Source: Cellulophaga sp. BC115SP (GTDB taxonomy: Bacteria > Bacteroidota > Bacteroidia > Cytophagales > Spirosomataceae). Taken from it: a stretch of 64,000 nt of DNA. A model generated the notes under the pieces. That model was not told the origin of the DNA and made no database searches. It saw only the letters and a list, made by a program, of their open reading frames with translations. The translations under genes and the position numbers were made by a program. The first letter of the stretch is position 1. Each line of letters starts with the position of its first letter. This document shows, piece after piece, positions 43,122 through 52,046 of the stretch. The stretch covers positions 1 through 64,000 of the forward strand of contig NZ_JAAALB010000013.1 in the NCBI RefSeq assembly GCF_009905545.1. The letters run 5' to 3'.

Positions 43122-45155
43122 ATGAAAAAACTTGCTTTTGTATTGAGTCTTTGTCTGGCAAGCGTGAAGCTGATGGCGCAAGACCCTTGGATAGTGAAAG
43201 CCGATAAAATTGACTCAAAAGGTTATTATGGTGTGACCGTTGCCAACGGAATGATTGGTATAGTGTCGTCACCAGAGCCTCTTCGTGTAAAAGACGTGGT
43301 GTTAAATGGAGCGTTTGATACTTACGGTCGTGGACGAGTGTCGAATATTCTCAAAACGTTTGATTTTGCGAATATGGATTTAGAGGTAGATGGAAAAAAG
43401 GTTACTAAAAATGATATTTCTTCATATCAACAATCCCTTGATATGAGAAATGCCATTTTTTCTACAAGTTTTGATTATCAAGGAAAAGTAAGTGTAAAAT
43501 CATCGATGATGGCATTACGCCATTTGCCACATTCTATGATGATTGATATTGAGATTACTGCCCAGAAAACTTGTGAAATAACGCCCTACAGCTTGATGTC
43601 AGCACCAGATATTTTACGAGATGTCAAGAATACTTTTCATTTAATAGACCGTCCTCACGCTCAAATTCCATTGTTGACTTCGGTCGCTAAATCTCCAACG
43701 GGGAAGCATACTTTAGCTGCCTCTAACTCTTTTATTTTTGAAGAGCCAAGAGGGACTGAGCCGAAGGTAATTCACGAAGAATGGGATTATGGTTTGCACC
43801 GATTGAAGTTTACTAAAAAACTTGAAGCAGGTCAAACTTACCGTTTTAGCGTTGTAGGTTCTACCATTTCGACAGAACAAAACGTAGATCCACTGAATGA
43901 AGCAGAGCGTCTGACTATTTATGCAGCCCTCGAAAAGCATGATCGTTTATTAGCCCGACATAAGGCGGCTTGGGATGAGCTTTGGCAATCAGATATTCAG
44001 ATCGAAGGGGATGATGAAGCGCAACGGGCAGCACATTTTGCCTTGTATCATTTGTATTCGTTTTGCCGCGAAGGACAAGCCTATAGTTTGTCTCCTATGG
44101 GTTTATCAGGTTTGGGGTATAATGGTCATGTATTTTGGGATACAGAGGTATGGATGTTTCCTCCGATATTGTTATTGCACCCTGAGATGGCCAAGTCATT
44201 GTTAGAATACCGTTTTCAACGGATGGAGGCTGCTCGCAACAATGCTAAAGTGCATGGCTATAAAGGCGTGATGTTTCCGTGGGAGTCGGACGATAAAGGT
44301 CAAGAATCTACCCCAGTTTGGGCTTTAACAGGTCCTTTTCAGCATCATATCACAGCAGATGTTGGCTGGGCATTTTGGAAATACTATCAAGTAACCAAAG
44401 ATAAAGAATGGCTCAAAACTCGTGGATATCCCATGTTAAAGGAGGTAGCAGATTTTTGGGTAAGTAGAGCCGAAAAAGGAGCAGACAACAAATACCATAT
44501 CATCAATGTGGTTTGTGCTGATGAATGGGCAGAAAATGTAGATGATAATGCTTATACCAATGGAATGGCAAAAGAAGTGCTTGAGTTTGCTATAGATGCA
44601 GCCGATGAGTTACATTTCGATGCTAATCCTATGTGGGAAGAGGTGATGAAAAATCTAGTAATTCTGAAAGATGCCAATGGTGTGACCATGGAACACGCTA
44701 CCTATAAGGGCGAAATCATCAAACAAGCAGATGTAAATTTGTTGTCGTATCCAATGCATCAGGTGAGCACACCAGAGGATATTAAGCGGGATTTACACTA
44801 CTATGAGGCAAAAATGTCTCCTGATGGACCTGCTATGTCTTGGGCTATATTATCCATTTTATATGCACGTTTAGGGGAAGCCGAAAAAGCACATGAGCTA
44901 ATGGTAAAGAGTTATCAACCCAATGAAGTGCCTCCTTTTAAAGTCTTGGCAGAAACGGCTGGAGGTGATAATCCCTATTTTGCCACTGGTGCTGGAGGCT
45001 TTTTACAAACTATTATCAATGGCTTTGGAGGGTTAGAAATAGAGGAAAACGGAGTTGAACAGATAAAGCCCATTAGGCTCCCTAAGCAATGGAAATCGCT
45101 TACGATAAAAGGTGTTGGTGTTCATAAAAAGACATATACTGTAAATAACAAGTAA
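43122..45155 (+). CDS. Glycoside hydrolase family 65 protein, probably a hydrolase
   Basis: 677 residues with a Sec signal (MKKLAFVLSLCLASVKLMAQ). N-terminal beta-sandwich, then an (alpha/alpha)6 barrel with GHVFWDTEVWMFPPILLLHP, MFPWESDDKGQESTP and the catalytic acid Glu468 in VVCADEWAENVDDNAYTNG. In phosphorylases of GH65 a phosphate-binding His/Ser loop follows; here that region reads LAETAGGDNPYFATGAGGFL, with Glu611 a candidate general base, as in the GH65 hydrolases acting on kojibiose-type glucosides described from Flavobacterium (from memory). The signal peptide also argues against a phosphorylase. It begins 39 nt after kynU and ends before a perfect hairpin. Confidence 0.88.
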   Translation: MKKLAFVLSLCLASVKLMAQDPWIVKADKIDSKGYYGVTVANGMIGIVSSPEPLRVKDVVLNGAFDTYGRGRVSNILKTFDFANMDLEVDGKKVTKNDISSYQQSLDMRNAIFSTSFDYQGKVSVKSSMMALRHLPHSMMIDIEITAQKTCEITPYSLMSAPDILRDVKNTFHLIDRPHAQIPLLTSVAKSPTGKHTLAASNSFIFEEPRGTEPKVIHEEWDYGLHRLKFTKKLEAGQTYRFSVVGSTISTEQNVDPLNEAERLTIYAALEKHDRLLARHKAAWDELWQSDIQIEGDDEAQRAAHFALYHLYSFCREGQAYSLSPMGLSGLGYNGHVFWDTEVWMFPPILLLHPEMAKSLLEYRFQRMEAARNNAKVHGYKGVMFPWESDDKGQESTPVWALTGPFQHHITADVGWAFWKYYQVTKDKEWLKTRGYPMLKEVADFWVSRAEKGADNKYHIINVVCADEWAENVDDNAYTNGMAKEVLEFAIDAADELHFDANPMWEEVMKNLVILKDANGVTMEHATYKGEIIKQADVNLLSYPMHQVSTPEDIKRDLHYYEAKMSPDGPAMSWAILSILYARLGEAEKAHELMVKSYQPNEVPPFKVLAETAGGDNPYFATGAGGFLQTIINGFGGLEIEENGVEQIKPIRLPKQWKSLTIKGVGVHKKTYTVNNK

Positions 45156-45210
45156 GGGTAAAAAACAAGCATCAGTCACCTCTAATTTAGTGATTGAATG
45201 AAGGAGTAAT
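45156..45210. repeat. TGAGTGA-word track after the GH65 gene
   Basis: CTAATTTAGTGATTGAATGA followed by AGGAGTAAT at about 45182-45210; same word type as 2611-2632, in plus orientation, directly after a plus-strand gene. Confidence 0.45.
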
Positions 45211-45285
45211 TATGTTAAAATTTGTATTCTTGCAGTAGAGGTGCAATGATTTCGTCTAGAGCCGAGTCATATCTAGCATGATAGT

Positions 45286-45329
45286 ATCAAAAAAGCGGTC
45301 GGAAAATATTTTCCGACCGCTTTTTTGAT
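45286..45329. terminator. Perfect 21-bp bidirectional terminator
   Basis: Starts ATCAAAAAAGCGGTCGG at 45286 and ends with its exact complement at 45329; 21-bp stem, 2-nt loop TA. It separates the convergent GH65 and Rpn-type genes and has poly-A/poly-T shoulders on both sides. Closely similar to 8484-8526. Confidence 0.85.
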
Positions 45330-45384
45330 GAAAAATTGGAGACTAACCCTAATACTAAAATTGGAAATGCTTCATGTCTAAATT

Positions 45385-46317
45385 TTATAAGTTATCAATT
45401 TCCTCTAAAGAAAGTCCTGTTAATTGTTGAATGCTAGAAGTATCAAGTCCCATCATCTTAGCTTGTCGAGCAATATTTCGTTGCTCTTCCTTTTTTCCTT
45501 CTAATTTTCCTTCTAGTTTCCCTTCTTGTTTTCCTTCTTCTCTGCCTGCTTGTTTGCCTACCATCATACCTTCTAGGAGTCCTTCTTCTCGGGCAGTTTC
45601 CACGGCATAGTCGTATGTGGCTTTGTTATCTCTGAATACTTTGAGACTGTATTCGTATCTTTCCCAATCCTCCCTATCCATTTTGGCTAGTTCAGCTATC
45701 TGAAAAGCATGAGTAAACACTTCGTCTTTGAACAACTCTGGAATGTTCTGAAAGTCTTCCAAGTTTTTGATAAAATACAACCACTTATCTAGTCTGGTAG
45801 CCAATTCATGTTCTTCTTTTTTGAAATTGGGCATTTCAAGATAGATGTAGGTCAACTTATCATAAAATACCTTTCCATGCTGATTTTTGAGATTGATGGT
45901 ATGTACAACCTCTGACTTTTCAGGTTCAGATTCATAATCATCAAAGGTGAAATCCAGCACGCCAATGCAGTACACCGCTTTGAGATTGTAATTCCAAATA
46001 CCTTTTTCGGCTTGCTCCCGAATCGGGAAAGTCGAGTAATAAATAGTTCTTTCTCTGAAATAATTCTGTTTGGCTTTTTGTAATTCTACGATAAACTTTT
46101 CACCATTTTGATTTTCACAATAAATGTCATAAATGGCTTTTCGGTCATAAGGCGTAAAGCCTAATTGTTCATTGTTTTTGAAGGTGAGTTCTACGATTTG
46201 GTCTCTTTCAGGCAAAAGGGAGTTTAGGAAGTCAATAAGTTGTGGCTTACTGGCTTCTTCACCAAAGATTTTTTTGAACCCGAAGTCCGTAAATGGATTA
46301 AGATATTTTGCTTTCAT
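45385..46317 (-). CDS. Rpn/PD-(D/E)XK nuclease family protein (transposase-like)
   Basis: 310 residues. The N-terminal 230 residues are the recombination-promoting nuclease fold: NPFTDFGFKKIFGEEASKPQ at the start, catalytic Asp in KAIYDIYCENQNGEKFIVEL followed by Q (the D...ExQ form) and TIYYSTFPIREQAEKG. The C-terminal part (about 255-290) is a charged tandem repeat built on 12-bp DNA units (EGK, EGKQEGKLEGKLEGKKEE), ending in a small helical IQQLTGLSLEEIDNL motif found in relatives. Rpn proteins promote RecA-independent recombination in E. coli; here the gene is alone and shows no flanking mobile-element ends. Number of EGK units probably varies between strains. Confidence 0.88.
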   Translation of the reverse strand: MKAKYLNPFTDFGFKKIFGEEASKPQLIDFLNSLLPERDQIVELTFKNNEQLGFTPYDRKAIYDIYCENQNGEKFIVELQKAKQNYFRERTIYYSTFPIREQAEKGIWNYNLKAVYCIGVLDFTFDDYESEPEKSEVVHTINLKNQHGKVFYDKLTYIYLEMPNFKKEEHELATRLDKWLYFIKNLEDFQNIPELFKDEVFTHAFQIAELAKMDREDWERYEYSLKVFRDNKATYDYAVETAREEGLLEGMMVGKQAGREEGKQEGKLEGKLEGKKEEQRNIARQAKMMGLDTSSIQQLTGLSLEEIDNL

Positions 46318-46453
46318 GTTTGTAAAGGAGTAGTTCTAAAATCCAAAGTTAGATAATTTTCAGGACTTACCTCTATACTGTCTAAATGTTTGATTTATAG
46401 TTTCTTGGAAAAAGAAAAAATTACAGGTAAATAGTAAAAAGTAGATTAAAGTA

Positions 46454-46484
46454 AAAGCCAGCCTGAAAATGTCAAGCTGGCTTT
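46454..46484 (-). terminator. Terminator of the S9 peptidase gene
   Basis: AAAGCCAGC (46454-46462) and GCTGGCTTT (46476-46484), loop 13 nt; on the minus strand it is followed by TACTTTAATCT. 22 nt after the stop codon at 46506. Confidence 0.7.
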
Positions 46485-46505
46485 CGCTATCGAAATGCAT
46501 TGCTG

Positions 46506-48653
46506 TTATTTTTTTCCAACATATCTCTCAAAAAACTCGTAAATACGCAACATGCGGTCTATTCGCTGACGAATATTTCCACTTCTAGATAACTCATGTG
46601 TGCCACCTGGCATACGTACATACTCTACTTCTTTACCCATGATTTTCATAGATTTGAACATCATTTCACTTTGAATTACCCCTGTTCTTAAATCATTTTC
46701 ACCATGTTTGATTAACAATGGCGTTTTGATTTTGTCGATGTAAGTATATGGGGATTCTCTTTCCAAAATTGGTTTGATCTTCTCCTCCCAAGGATATCCT
46801 CCAAAGTAGTTTGGTACCAATCTCCAAGCATTTCCTTCACCCATAAAGGTTGTGAGGTCATATACGCCACGTTGTGCAAAGGCAGCTTTAAAACGATTGT
46901 CGTGTCCTACAATCCAAGCGGTAAGATAACCTGCATAAGAACCTCCTGTCAGTACTTGCTTCGAGGTATCAACCCATGCTTCTTTGGCAGCATCCGAAGC
47001 TGCTGCGAGTACATCTTCTGCGGGACCCGTACCCCAATCTTGATAGTTCGCAAATTGAAAATCTTTTCCATATCCACCCGAACCTCTAGGGTTGGCATAT
47101 ACAACGCCATAACCTTGCGAGCAAAAATATTGGAACTCATGCCACATCGAACTTTCGCCAGGTCCCCACATCGCAGTTGGGCCTCCGTGCATATTGAGTA
47201 ACAATGGATACTTTTTCCCATTTTCCATATTGGCAGGCTTCATAATCCAATATTCTACGATTAAGCCTTTTGAGTTTTTATAAGTACGCTTTTCTGGAAA
47301 ACTAATAGCTTTTGCACTAAGCCAGTCATCATTTAATGACGTAATTTTTACTGGATTTTTTACCGATAAGTCCGCAACGTATAGCTCTGATGGATTTTTA
47401 ACTTCAGTTTTAGCAAAGGCAATTTTATCTTTAGCAATATCGAATGCCGTAATGCCAGTATTGAAATCTGTTAGTTTTTCAACTTTTTTGCTCGCAATAT
47501 CTAATTTGTAAATTGGAGTTCCACCATTTGAGGGAGCTGTCAGATACAAAGCTTTTGAATCATCTGTCCATTCCAAATTTCCAGACGCTCTATCAAACAC
47601 GATAGGCGTAATATTACTTCCATCTGCATTGGCAATTAATAGCTGATTGAAGCCTAACCAACTCACTTCTGATTGTGTAAAGGCAATCAATTTACCATCT
47701 GGCGATGGAGTAGGATTGCTGTAACTAACCCCTTTTTTGGCAACAATATATTTCAAATCACTACCATCGACATTCATGCTTACGATAGCAGAATTTTGTT
47801 CTCTGTCTGGGTGCAATGTCGTATCTCTACCACAAGAAGCAAAGATTTTTTTGCCATCTGCCGACCATGTAGCTCCGTTGTACGACCAGTAGCCATGCGT
47901 AATTTGTTTGGCTTTGGCTCCTTCTTTTACCTCTATGACAAAAAGTAGATTGAAACGTATTTCTGGATCGGTATTGGCCTCTCCTTGGAAATTTAAACGA
48001 CTGAAAACTTTAGCTTTTTTATCTTCAACATCTTTGTCTAAATAAGCTCTAATTTCTGCTAATGAGCCATCTGGATTTGGTTTTACTTTTTTGTCAGCTT
48101 TAAGAAAGGTGTTATCCTTAAAGCCAGCTTTTTCAAATGACCAAGAAGGTAATGCTTTTGAGGGATTCAATAAGGTATCTCTCAACATCTCATTTACTGT
48201 TGTACCTACAGAGAAGAGAATTTTAGAACCATCTGGAGACCATGATGGATTGGAAGCACCTTGTTTGAGATCAGTCAACTGAAAAGCTTCACCGCCATCT
48301 AATGGCATAATAAAGATTTGCGATTTACCTTTTACACCACGTGAAAAAGCAATCTGCTTTCCATCGGGCGACCAAATGGCACTGCCTACGCTTTCTAGAC
48401 CACGCGTAAGCTGTTTGCTAGTCTGAAAATCGGACACCCAAATATGCGAGCGATAGTCAAACTCAAGTTTGTTTTCTTCGCTTGGTTCATTGGTACGAAT
48501 AGAATAGATCACTTTTTTGCCATCAGGGGATAAGTTGACGGACCCCACGGATTTGATTTTATTCATGTCTGTAACCAAAACTTTATCTTTGCCATTTTGC
48601 GCAAACAAGCTATTGGATACCACTAGCAGGATAATGGATAAGCGTTTTATCAT
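46506..48653 (-). CDS. S9 family prolyl oligopeptidase-like peptidase, exported
   Basis: 715 residues with a Sec signal (MIKRLSIILLVVSNSLFAQ). Residues about 25-430 form a beta-propeller with TolB-like repeats (LSPDGKKVIYSIRTN, WSPDGKQIAFSRG, WSPDGSKILFSVG). The alpha/beta-hydrolase domain has YPLLLNMHGGPTAMWGPGES, YANPRGSGGYGKDFQFANYQ, nucleophile Ser572 in TGGSYAGYLTAW, the acid in LIKHGENDLRTGV and the base His in MPGGTHELSR. It fits acylaminoacyl-peptidase/dipeptidyl-peptidase IV-like enzymes working in the periplasm on short peptides. It follows the rlpA-like gene, separated by a terminator. Confidence 0.95.
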   Translation of the reverse strand: MIKRLSIILLVVSNSLFAQNGKDKVLVTDMNKIKSVGSVNLSPDGKKVIYSIRTNEPSEENKLEFDYRSHIWVSDFQTSKQLTRGLESVGSAIWSPDGKQIAFSRGVKGKSQIFIMPLDGGEAFQLTDLKQGASNPSWSPDGSKILFSVGTTVNEMLRDTLLNPSKALPSWSFEKAGFKDNTFLKADKKVKPNPDGSLAEIRAYLDKDVEDKKAKVFSRLNFQGEANTDPEIRFNLLFVIEVKEGAKAKQITHGYWSYNGATWSADGKKIFASCGRDTTLHPDREQNSAIVSMNVDGSDLKYIVAKKGVSYSNPTPSPDGKLIAFTQSEVSWLGFNQLLIANADGSNITPIVFDRASGNLEWTDDSKALYLTAPSNGGTPIYKLDIASKKVEKLTDFNTGITAFDIAKDKIAFAKTEVKNPSELYVADLSVKNPVKITSLNDDWLSAKAISFPEKRTYKNSKGLIVEYWIMKPANMENGKKYPLLLNMHGGPTAMWGPGESSMWHEFQYFCSQGYGVVYANPRGSGGYGKDFQFANYQDWGTGPAEDVLAAASDAAKEAWVDTSKQVLTGGSYAGYLTAWIVGHDNRFKAAFAQRGVYDLTTFMGEGNAWRLVPNYFGGYPWEEKIKPILERESPYTYIDKIKTPLLIKHGENDLRTGVIQSEMMFKSMKIMGKEVEYVRMPGGTHELSRSGNIRQRIDRMLRIYEFFERYVGKK

Positions 48654-48704
48654 GTTAATGAAGTAAGATTTGTGAAAAGTAAATTGTGCAATAACAAATC
48701 TAAT

Positions 48705-48740
48705 AAAAAAGCTAGTCTCTCGGAAGAAACTAGCTTTTTT
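48705..48740 (-). terminator. Terminator of the RlpA-like gene
   Basis: AAAAAAGCTAGT (48705-48716) and ACTAGCTTTTTT (48729-48740): perfect 12-bp stem, loop 12 nt, between the end of the RlpA-like gene (48780) and the S9 start (48653). Confidence 0.85.
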
Positions 48741-48779
48741 ATCGCTCTAACACGGATAGTCAACTCTAAACAACCAATC

Positions 48780-49763
48780 TTAGTTGTTAGAACTTTTAGT
48801 TTCTACTCTAACACGTCCATCAGCATCTTTTACTACTTGCAAATAGGAGTGTTTAGATGAATTATCTTTTGAAGCTTCCTTCGGTTTTTCAGCGGGCTTG
48901 TTTTCGGTTGCAACAACCTGAGTAGTAGCATCGGTCTTTTTCAATTCTTTTGCATTGGCGCTTGCTTTTCCAATCGATTCGTTTTTGCTATTTCTAACAC
49001 GAATACGACCTTCTTCATCAGTGTACACATTCAGGTAGTCATGACCAGAAGTGTTGATTGAATTGGATGAAGCGTTGACAACAGCTGTACTTACTTCTAA
49101 AGGTTGCTGTTTGGGAGGAGTAATAAGAGCCGTTTCGGCAGTACCAGAAGAATCAAGTTTGTAATTACCATTGATATCTTTGATAACTCTTATGTATTTA
49201 TGAGCAGCATTGGCCGACTGGTTGCTCGCGATGACATTGGGAGCAGCTACGGTGCTAACAGGGGCTTTGTAAGCGGTATCCAGTACCATTCTTCCGTCTT
49301 TCATTTCAAATTTTATAGGAAGATGCTGACGGAACTCTTTGTTAAATTCACCCTTCTCGCCAGGCTCAAAACTTGGTAAGATATAAGCAGGGTTATCCAT
49401 AGAAAGGATTTTCATTTGGATTTCGGCTTCACCATTTGCAAGAAGTTCTAGTTCTTTAGCAGCGGCAAAAGAAAGGTCTAACACACGACTGTAAGCAAAA
49501 GGACCTCGGTCGTTTACTTTTACAATCACCTTTTTATTATTGCTGGTGTTGGTTACCTCTAAGATGGTATTGAAAGGAAGATTGCGATGGGCGCAAGTGT
49601 ATTCGTCTCGGCTGTAGTACTCTCCACTGGAAGTCATTCGTCCGTGGAATTTGTCGGCATAATAGGACGCTCGTCCGTAATATTTTTCGCCAACTTGTGC
49701 TTTTGTCAAAAACTGTTGCCAGAAGAAAACACAAAAAAGTACTATATGCTTGATAATCCTCAT
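48780..49763 (-). CDS. rlpA: RlpA-like septal lytic transglycosylase with three C-terminal repeats
   Basis: 327 residues from the ATG at 49763, where a signal begins (MRIIKHIVLFCVFFWQQFLT then KAQ); an upstream in-frame start adds 20 unconserved residues. The double-psi beta-barrel lies at about 25-115 with GRASYYADKFHGRMTSSGEY, CAHRNLPFNTILEV and KVNDRGPFAYSRVLDLS, which retains the Glu, His and Asp of active RlpA. No SPOR domain. Instead the C-terminus has three copies of a 15-20 residue unit: HKYIRVIKDINGNYKLDSS, HDYLNVYTDEEGRIRVRNS and HSYLQVVKDADGRVRVETK, separated by Ala/Asn/Lys-rich linkers. These may bind cell-wall material. Confidence 0.9.
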   Translation of the reverse strand: MRIIKHIVLFCVFFWQQFLTKAQVGEKYYGRASYYADKFHGRMTSSGEYYSRDEYTCAHRNLPFNTILEVTNTSNNKKVIVKVNDRGPFAYSRVLDLSFAAAKELELLANGEAEIQMKILSMDNPAYILPSFEPGEKGEFNKEFRQHLPIKFEMKDGRMVLDTAYKAPVSTVAAPNVIASNQSANAAHKYIRVIKDINGNYKLDSSGTAETALITPPKQQPLEVSTAVVNASSNSINTSGHDYLNVYTDEEGRIRVRNSKNESIGKASANAKELKKTDATTQVVATENKPAEKPKEASKDNSSKHSYLQVVKDADGRVRVETKSSNN

Positions 49764-50344
49764 AGAATTAGGGTTTAAATTTATTTGGTATAAGAGGCTA
49801 AAAATTGGCTTTTTAAAGACCAAAAAACCTTAAACCAAAGATAAATGAAGTACCACTTTGGGTAGGAAATCTGTACATGAATAGTATGCTCTATGTCTGG
49901 AGAACATCTTACAAAGGTAGTGAAAAAAAATATATATCTGACTATCAAAAAATTAGCTTTTGGATTTTTTTTTATTTCAGAATAAACTTTCGAGAAATAA
50001 CGCAAAAAGCAAATTTTTATTGGAGAGGCTTTCCATGTTTGATTCCTTGGTTTGGAAGTTATAAGACAAGTTTTATGAAAAGAATAACGTATATAGCTGT
50101 TCTTGGAAAAGTGAAAAATGATTTTTCTCAATCCTTTTAGAATAGATAGAACTTCTGAAAATTAATAAGTTAAATAAGAATAGGCTAGTTGCATTAATAA
50201 GCACGGAAGGTGAAGGCAAAGCGTTAATCGAGGCTTGGCTTTTAGTAATTTTTTCTCAATAAAAATGAAAAAATAGAGGTCTTTTTCATTTTAAGTATCT
50301 CCTGAAAAGTAGTATAAAGCCTAGAGCTACGTTGTTTTAGAGGC
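49764..50344. other. Gap upstream of the RlpA-like gene, no gene seen
   Basis: 580 nt of AT-rich sequence. A minus-strand TACCTTTG at 49912-49919 matches the -7 consensus and could drive the RlpA-like gene, though no -33 TTTG at the right distance is visible. Two ORFs of 87 and 116 codons on opposite strands here overlap each other, lack domains and have aromatic-rich, unlikely composition. Confidence 0.4.
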
Positions 50345-50351
50345 AAAAAAA

Positions 50352-50377
50352 AGAGACTCCTCTTTCGAGGAATCTCT
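50352..50377 (-). terminator. Terminator of gltA
   Basis: On the minus strand AGAGATTCCTC, tetraloop GAAA, GAGGAGTCTCT, then TTTTTTTT. Eleven-bp stem with one G-U pair, 26 nt after the stop codon. Confidence 0.85.
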
Positions 50378-50402
50378 ACATGTTAAATAGTCTGGTAAGA
50401 AA

Positions 50403-51674
50403 TTATCTTTGGTCCATTGCTACATACTCACGTGGAGTAGCACCAACATACACTTGACGTGGACGACCAATAGGTTCTTTATTTGCTTTCATTTCTTTCC
50501 ATTGCGCGATCCAACCTGGAAGACGACCAATAGCAAACATTACTGTAAACATATCAGTAGGAATACCTAATGCACGGTAAATGATACCTGAATAGAAGTC
50601 AACGTTTGGATATAATTTACGAGCTACAAAGTATTCATCGCTCAATGCAGCAGCTTCTAATTCAGAAGCGATTTTCAACACTGGATCGTTAATACCCAAA
50701 GCTGCTAATACATCGTCTGCTGCTTTTTTGATGATTCTTGCACGAGGGTCAAAGTTTTTGTAAACACGGTGTCCAAAGCCCATTAAGCGGAAACCAGAGT
50801 TTTTATCTTTGGCCATTGCGATATACTTAGCTGTATCACCACCGTCAGCTTTGATAGCTTCCAACATTTCAATTACTTCTTGGTTTGCACCACCATGTAA
50901 TGGACCAGAAAGCGCATTGATACCTGCCGAGATTGAAGCATATAAACTTGCATGAGAAGAGCCAACCAAACGAACTGTCGAAGTAGAGCAGTTTTGTTCG
51001 TGGTCTGCATGAAGAATCAATAATTTATTTAAAGCCGCCGAAACTACTGGGTCAACTTGGTAAGGAGCTACTGGCAAAGCAAACATCATGTTTAAGAAGT
51101 TTGAGCAGTAATCCAAAGAGTTGTTAGGGTAGTTTACAGGATGACCTTGAGATTTTTTGTATGACCAAGTCGCCATAGACGGCATTTTAGCCATTAAACG
51201 GATAATGTTTAACTCGTCAGAACCAGATTTATCGCCTGTGTAGAAAGCTGACATAGCACAAACCATCGCCGATAAAACGCCCATTGGGTGAGCATTTACA
51301 GGGAAGCCTTCAAAAATCTTACGCATATCTTCGTTAACGATAGTATGCATTTTGATTGCATTTTCGAATGTTGCGTATTGTTCTGCAGTAGGCAACTCAC
51401 CGTAGATCAACAAGTAAGCTACTTCTAAGAATGAAGCTTTCTCAGCTAATTCTTCGATAGAATATCCTCTGTAACGGAGAATTCCTAACTCACCATCGAG
51501 GAATGTAATCGCACTTTTCGTAGCACCTGTGTTTTTGTAACCCGAGTCAATTGTAATATAACCTGTCTCATCACGGAGCTTGGCAATATCAATTGCTTTT
51601 TCATCTTCAGTTCCAGTAATAACAGGTAACTGAATGCGTTTGTCACCTAATGATAGTTCTGCAAAATCTGACAT
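50403..51674 (-). CDS. gltA: Citrate synthase
   Basis: Condenses acetyl-CoA and oxaloacetate to citrate, entry step of the TCA cycle and of the glyoxylate shunt encoded at 24-28 kb. 423 residues, the length of the type II (NADH-sensitive, hexameric) enzyme, whose N-terminal beta-domain (AELSLGDKRIQLPVITGTED) is present. Active-site residues: His in SGPLHGGANQEVIEM near residue 255, His in LMGFGHRVYKNFDPRA near 300, and Asp in YPNVDFYSGIIYRALG near 355. TVMFAIGRLPGWIAQWKEM follows. Complete. Monocistronic with its own terminator. Confidence 0.98.
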   Translation of the reverse strand: MSDFAELSLGDKRIQLPVITGTEDEKAIDIAKLRDETGYITIDSGYKNTGATKSAITFLDGELGILRYRGYSIEELAEKASFLEVAYLLIYGELPTAEQYATFENAIKMHTIVNEDMRKIFEGFPVNAHPMGVLSAMVCAMSAFYTGDKSGSDELNIIRLMAKMPSMATWSYKKSQGHPVNYPNNSLDYCSNFLNMMFALPVAPYQVDPVVSAALNKLLILHADHEQNCSTSTVRLVGSSHASLYASISAGINALSGPLHGGANQEVIEMLEAIKADGGDTAKYIAMAKDKNSGFRLMGFGHRVYKNFDPRARIIKKAADDVLAALGINDPVLKIASELEAAALSDEYFVARKLYPNVDFYSGIIYRALGIPTDMFTVMFAIGRLPGWIAQWKEMKANKEPIGRPRQVYVGATPREYVAMDQR

Positions 51675-52046
51675 AACCTATATATTATTTGGCTTAACCT
51701 TTTGAAATTTTGTTTTTATTTTGACGAAGCGAATTTACTGAAAATTGCCTTTTGCAAGGCAATCATTGTCGGATTCTTTGGTAAATTTAGATACATATAG
51801 AAATTGTACAATTCTATGGCTGTTCATAATATTTCCCTCAAGAATGTTTCTGCAAGATAATCACGAAATTTGAAACCTTCATTACCTTTGTTGAAACTTG
51901 TTTAATAAATAATTTTAACCATAAAAATTCTTCAAATAATGAAATAAATCAATCTGATACAATAAATATATTAGATTTTTATTAGACTATTTTGATTGGT
52001 TTTATTATAGTTTTTGTTCAAAATACCATACTCATTACTCAAAATT
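51675..52046. other. Divergent intergenic region gltA-pepT
   Basis: 372 nt with the promoters of both genes. No word-repeat palindrome and no ORF. A TTG at 52014 is in frame with pepT but gives an unconserved N-terminal extension. I could not assign a convincing promoter box. Confidence 0.4.

Noticed and set aside
49781-50140. Two overlapping ORFs (116 and 87 codons) on opposite strands upstream of the RlpA-like gene
   Set aside because: They cover each other, are rich in Phe/Tyr/Lys from AT-rich DNA and match nothing.
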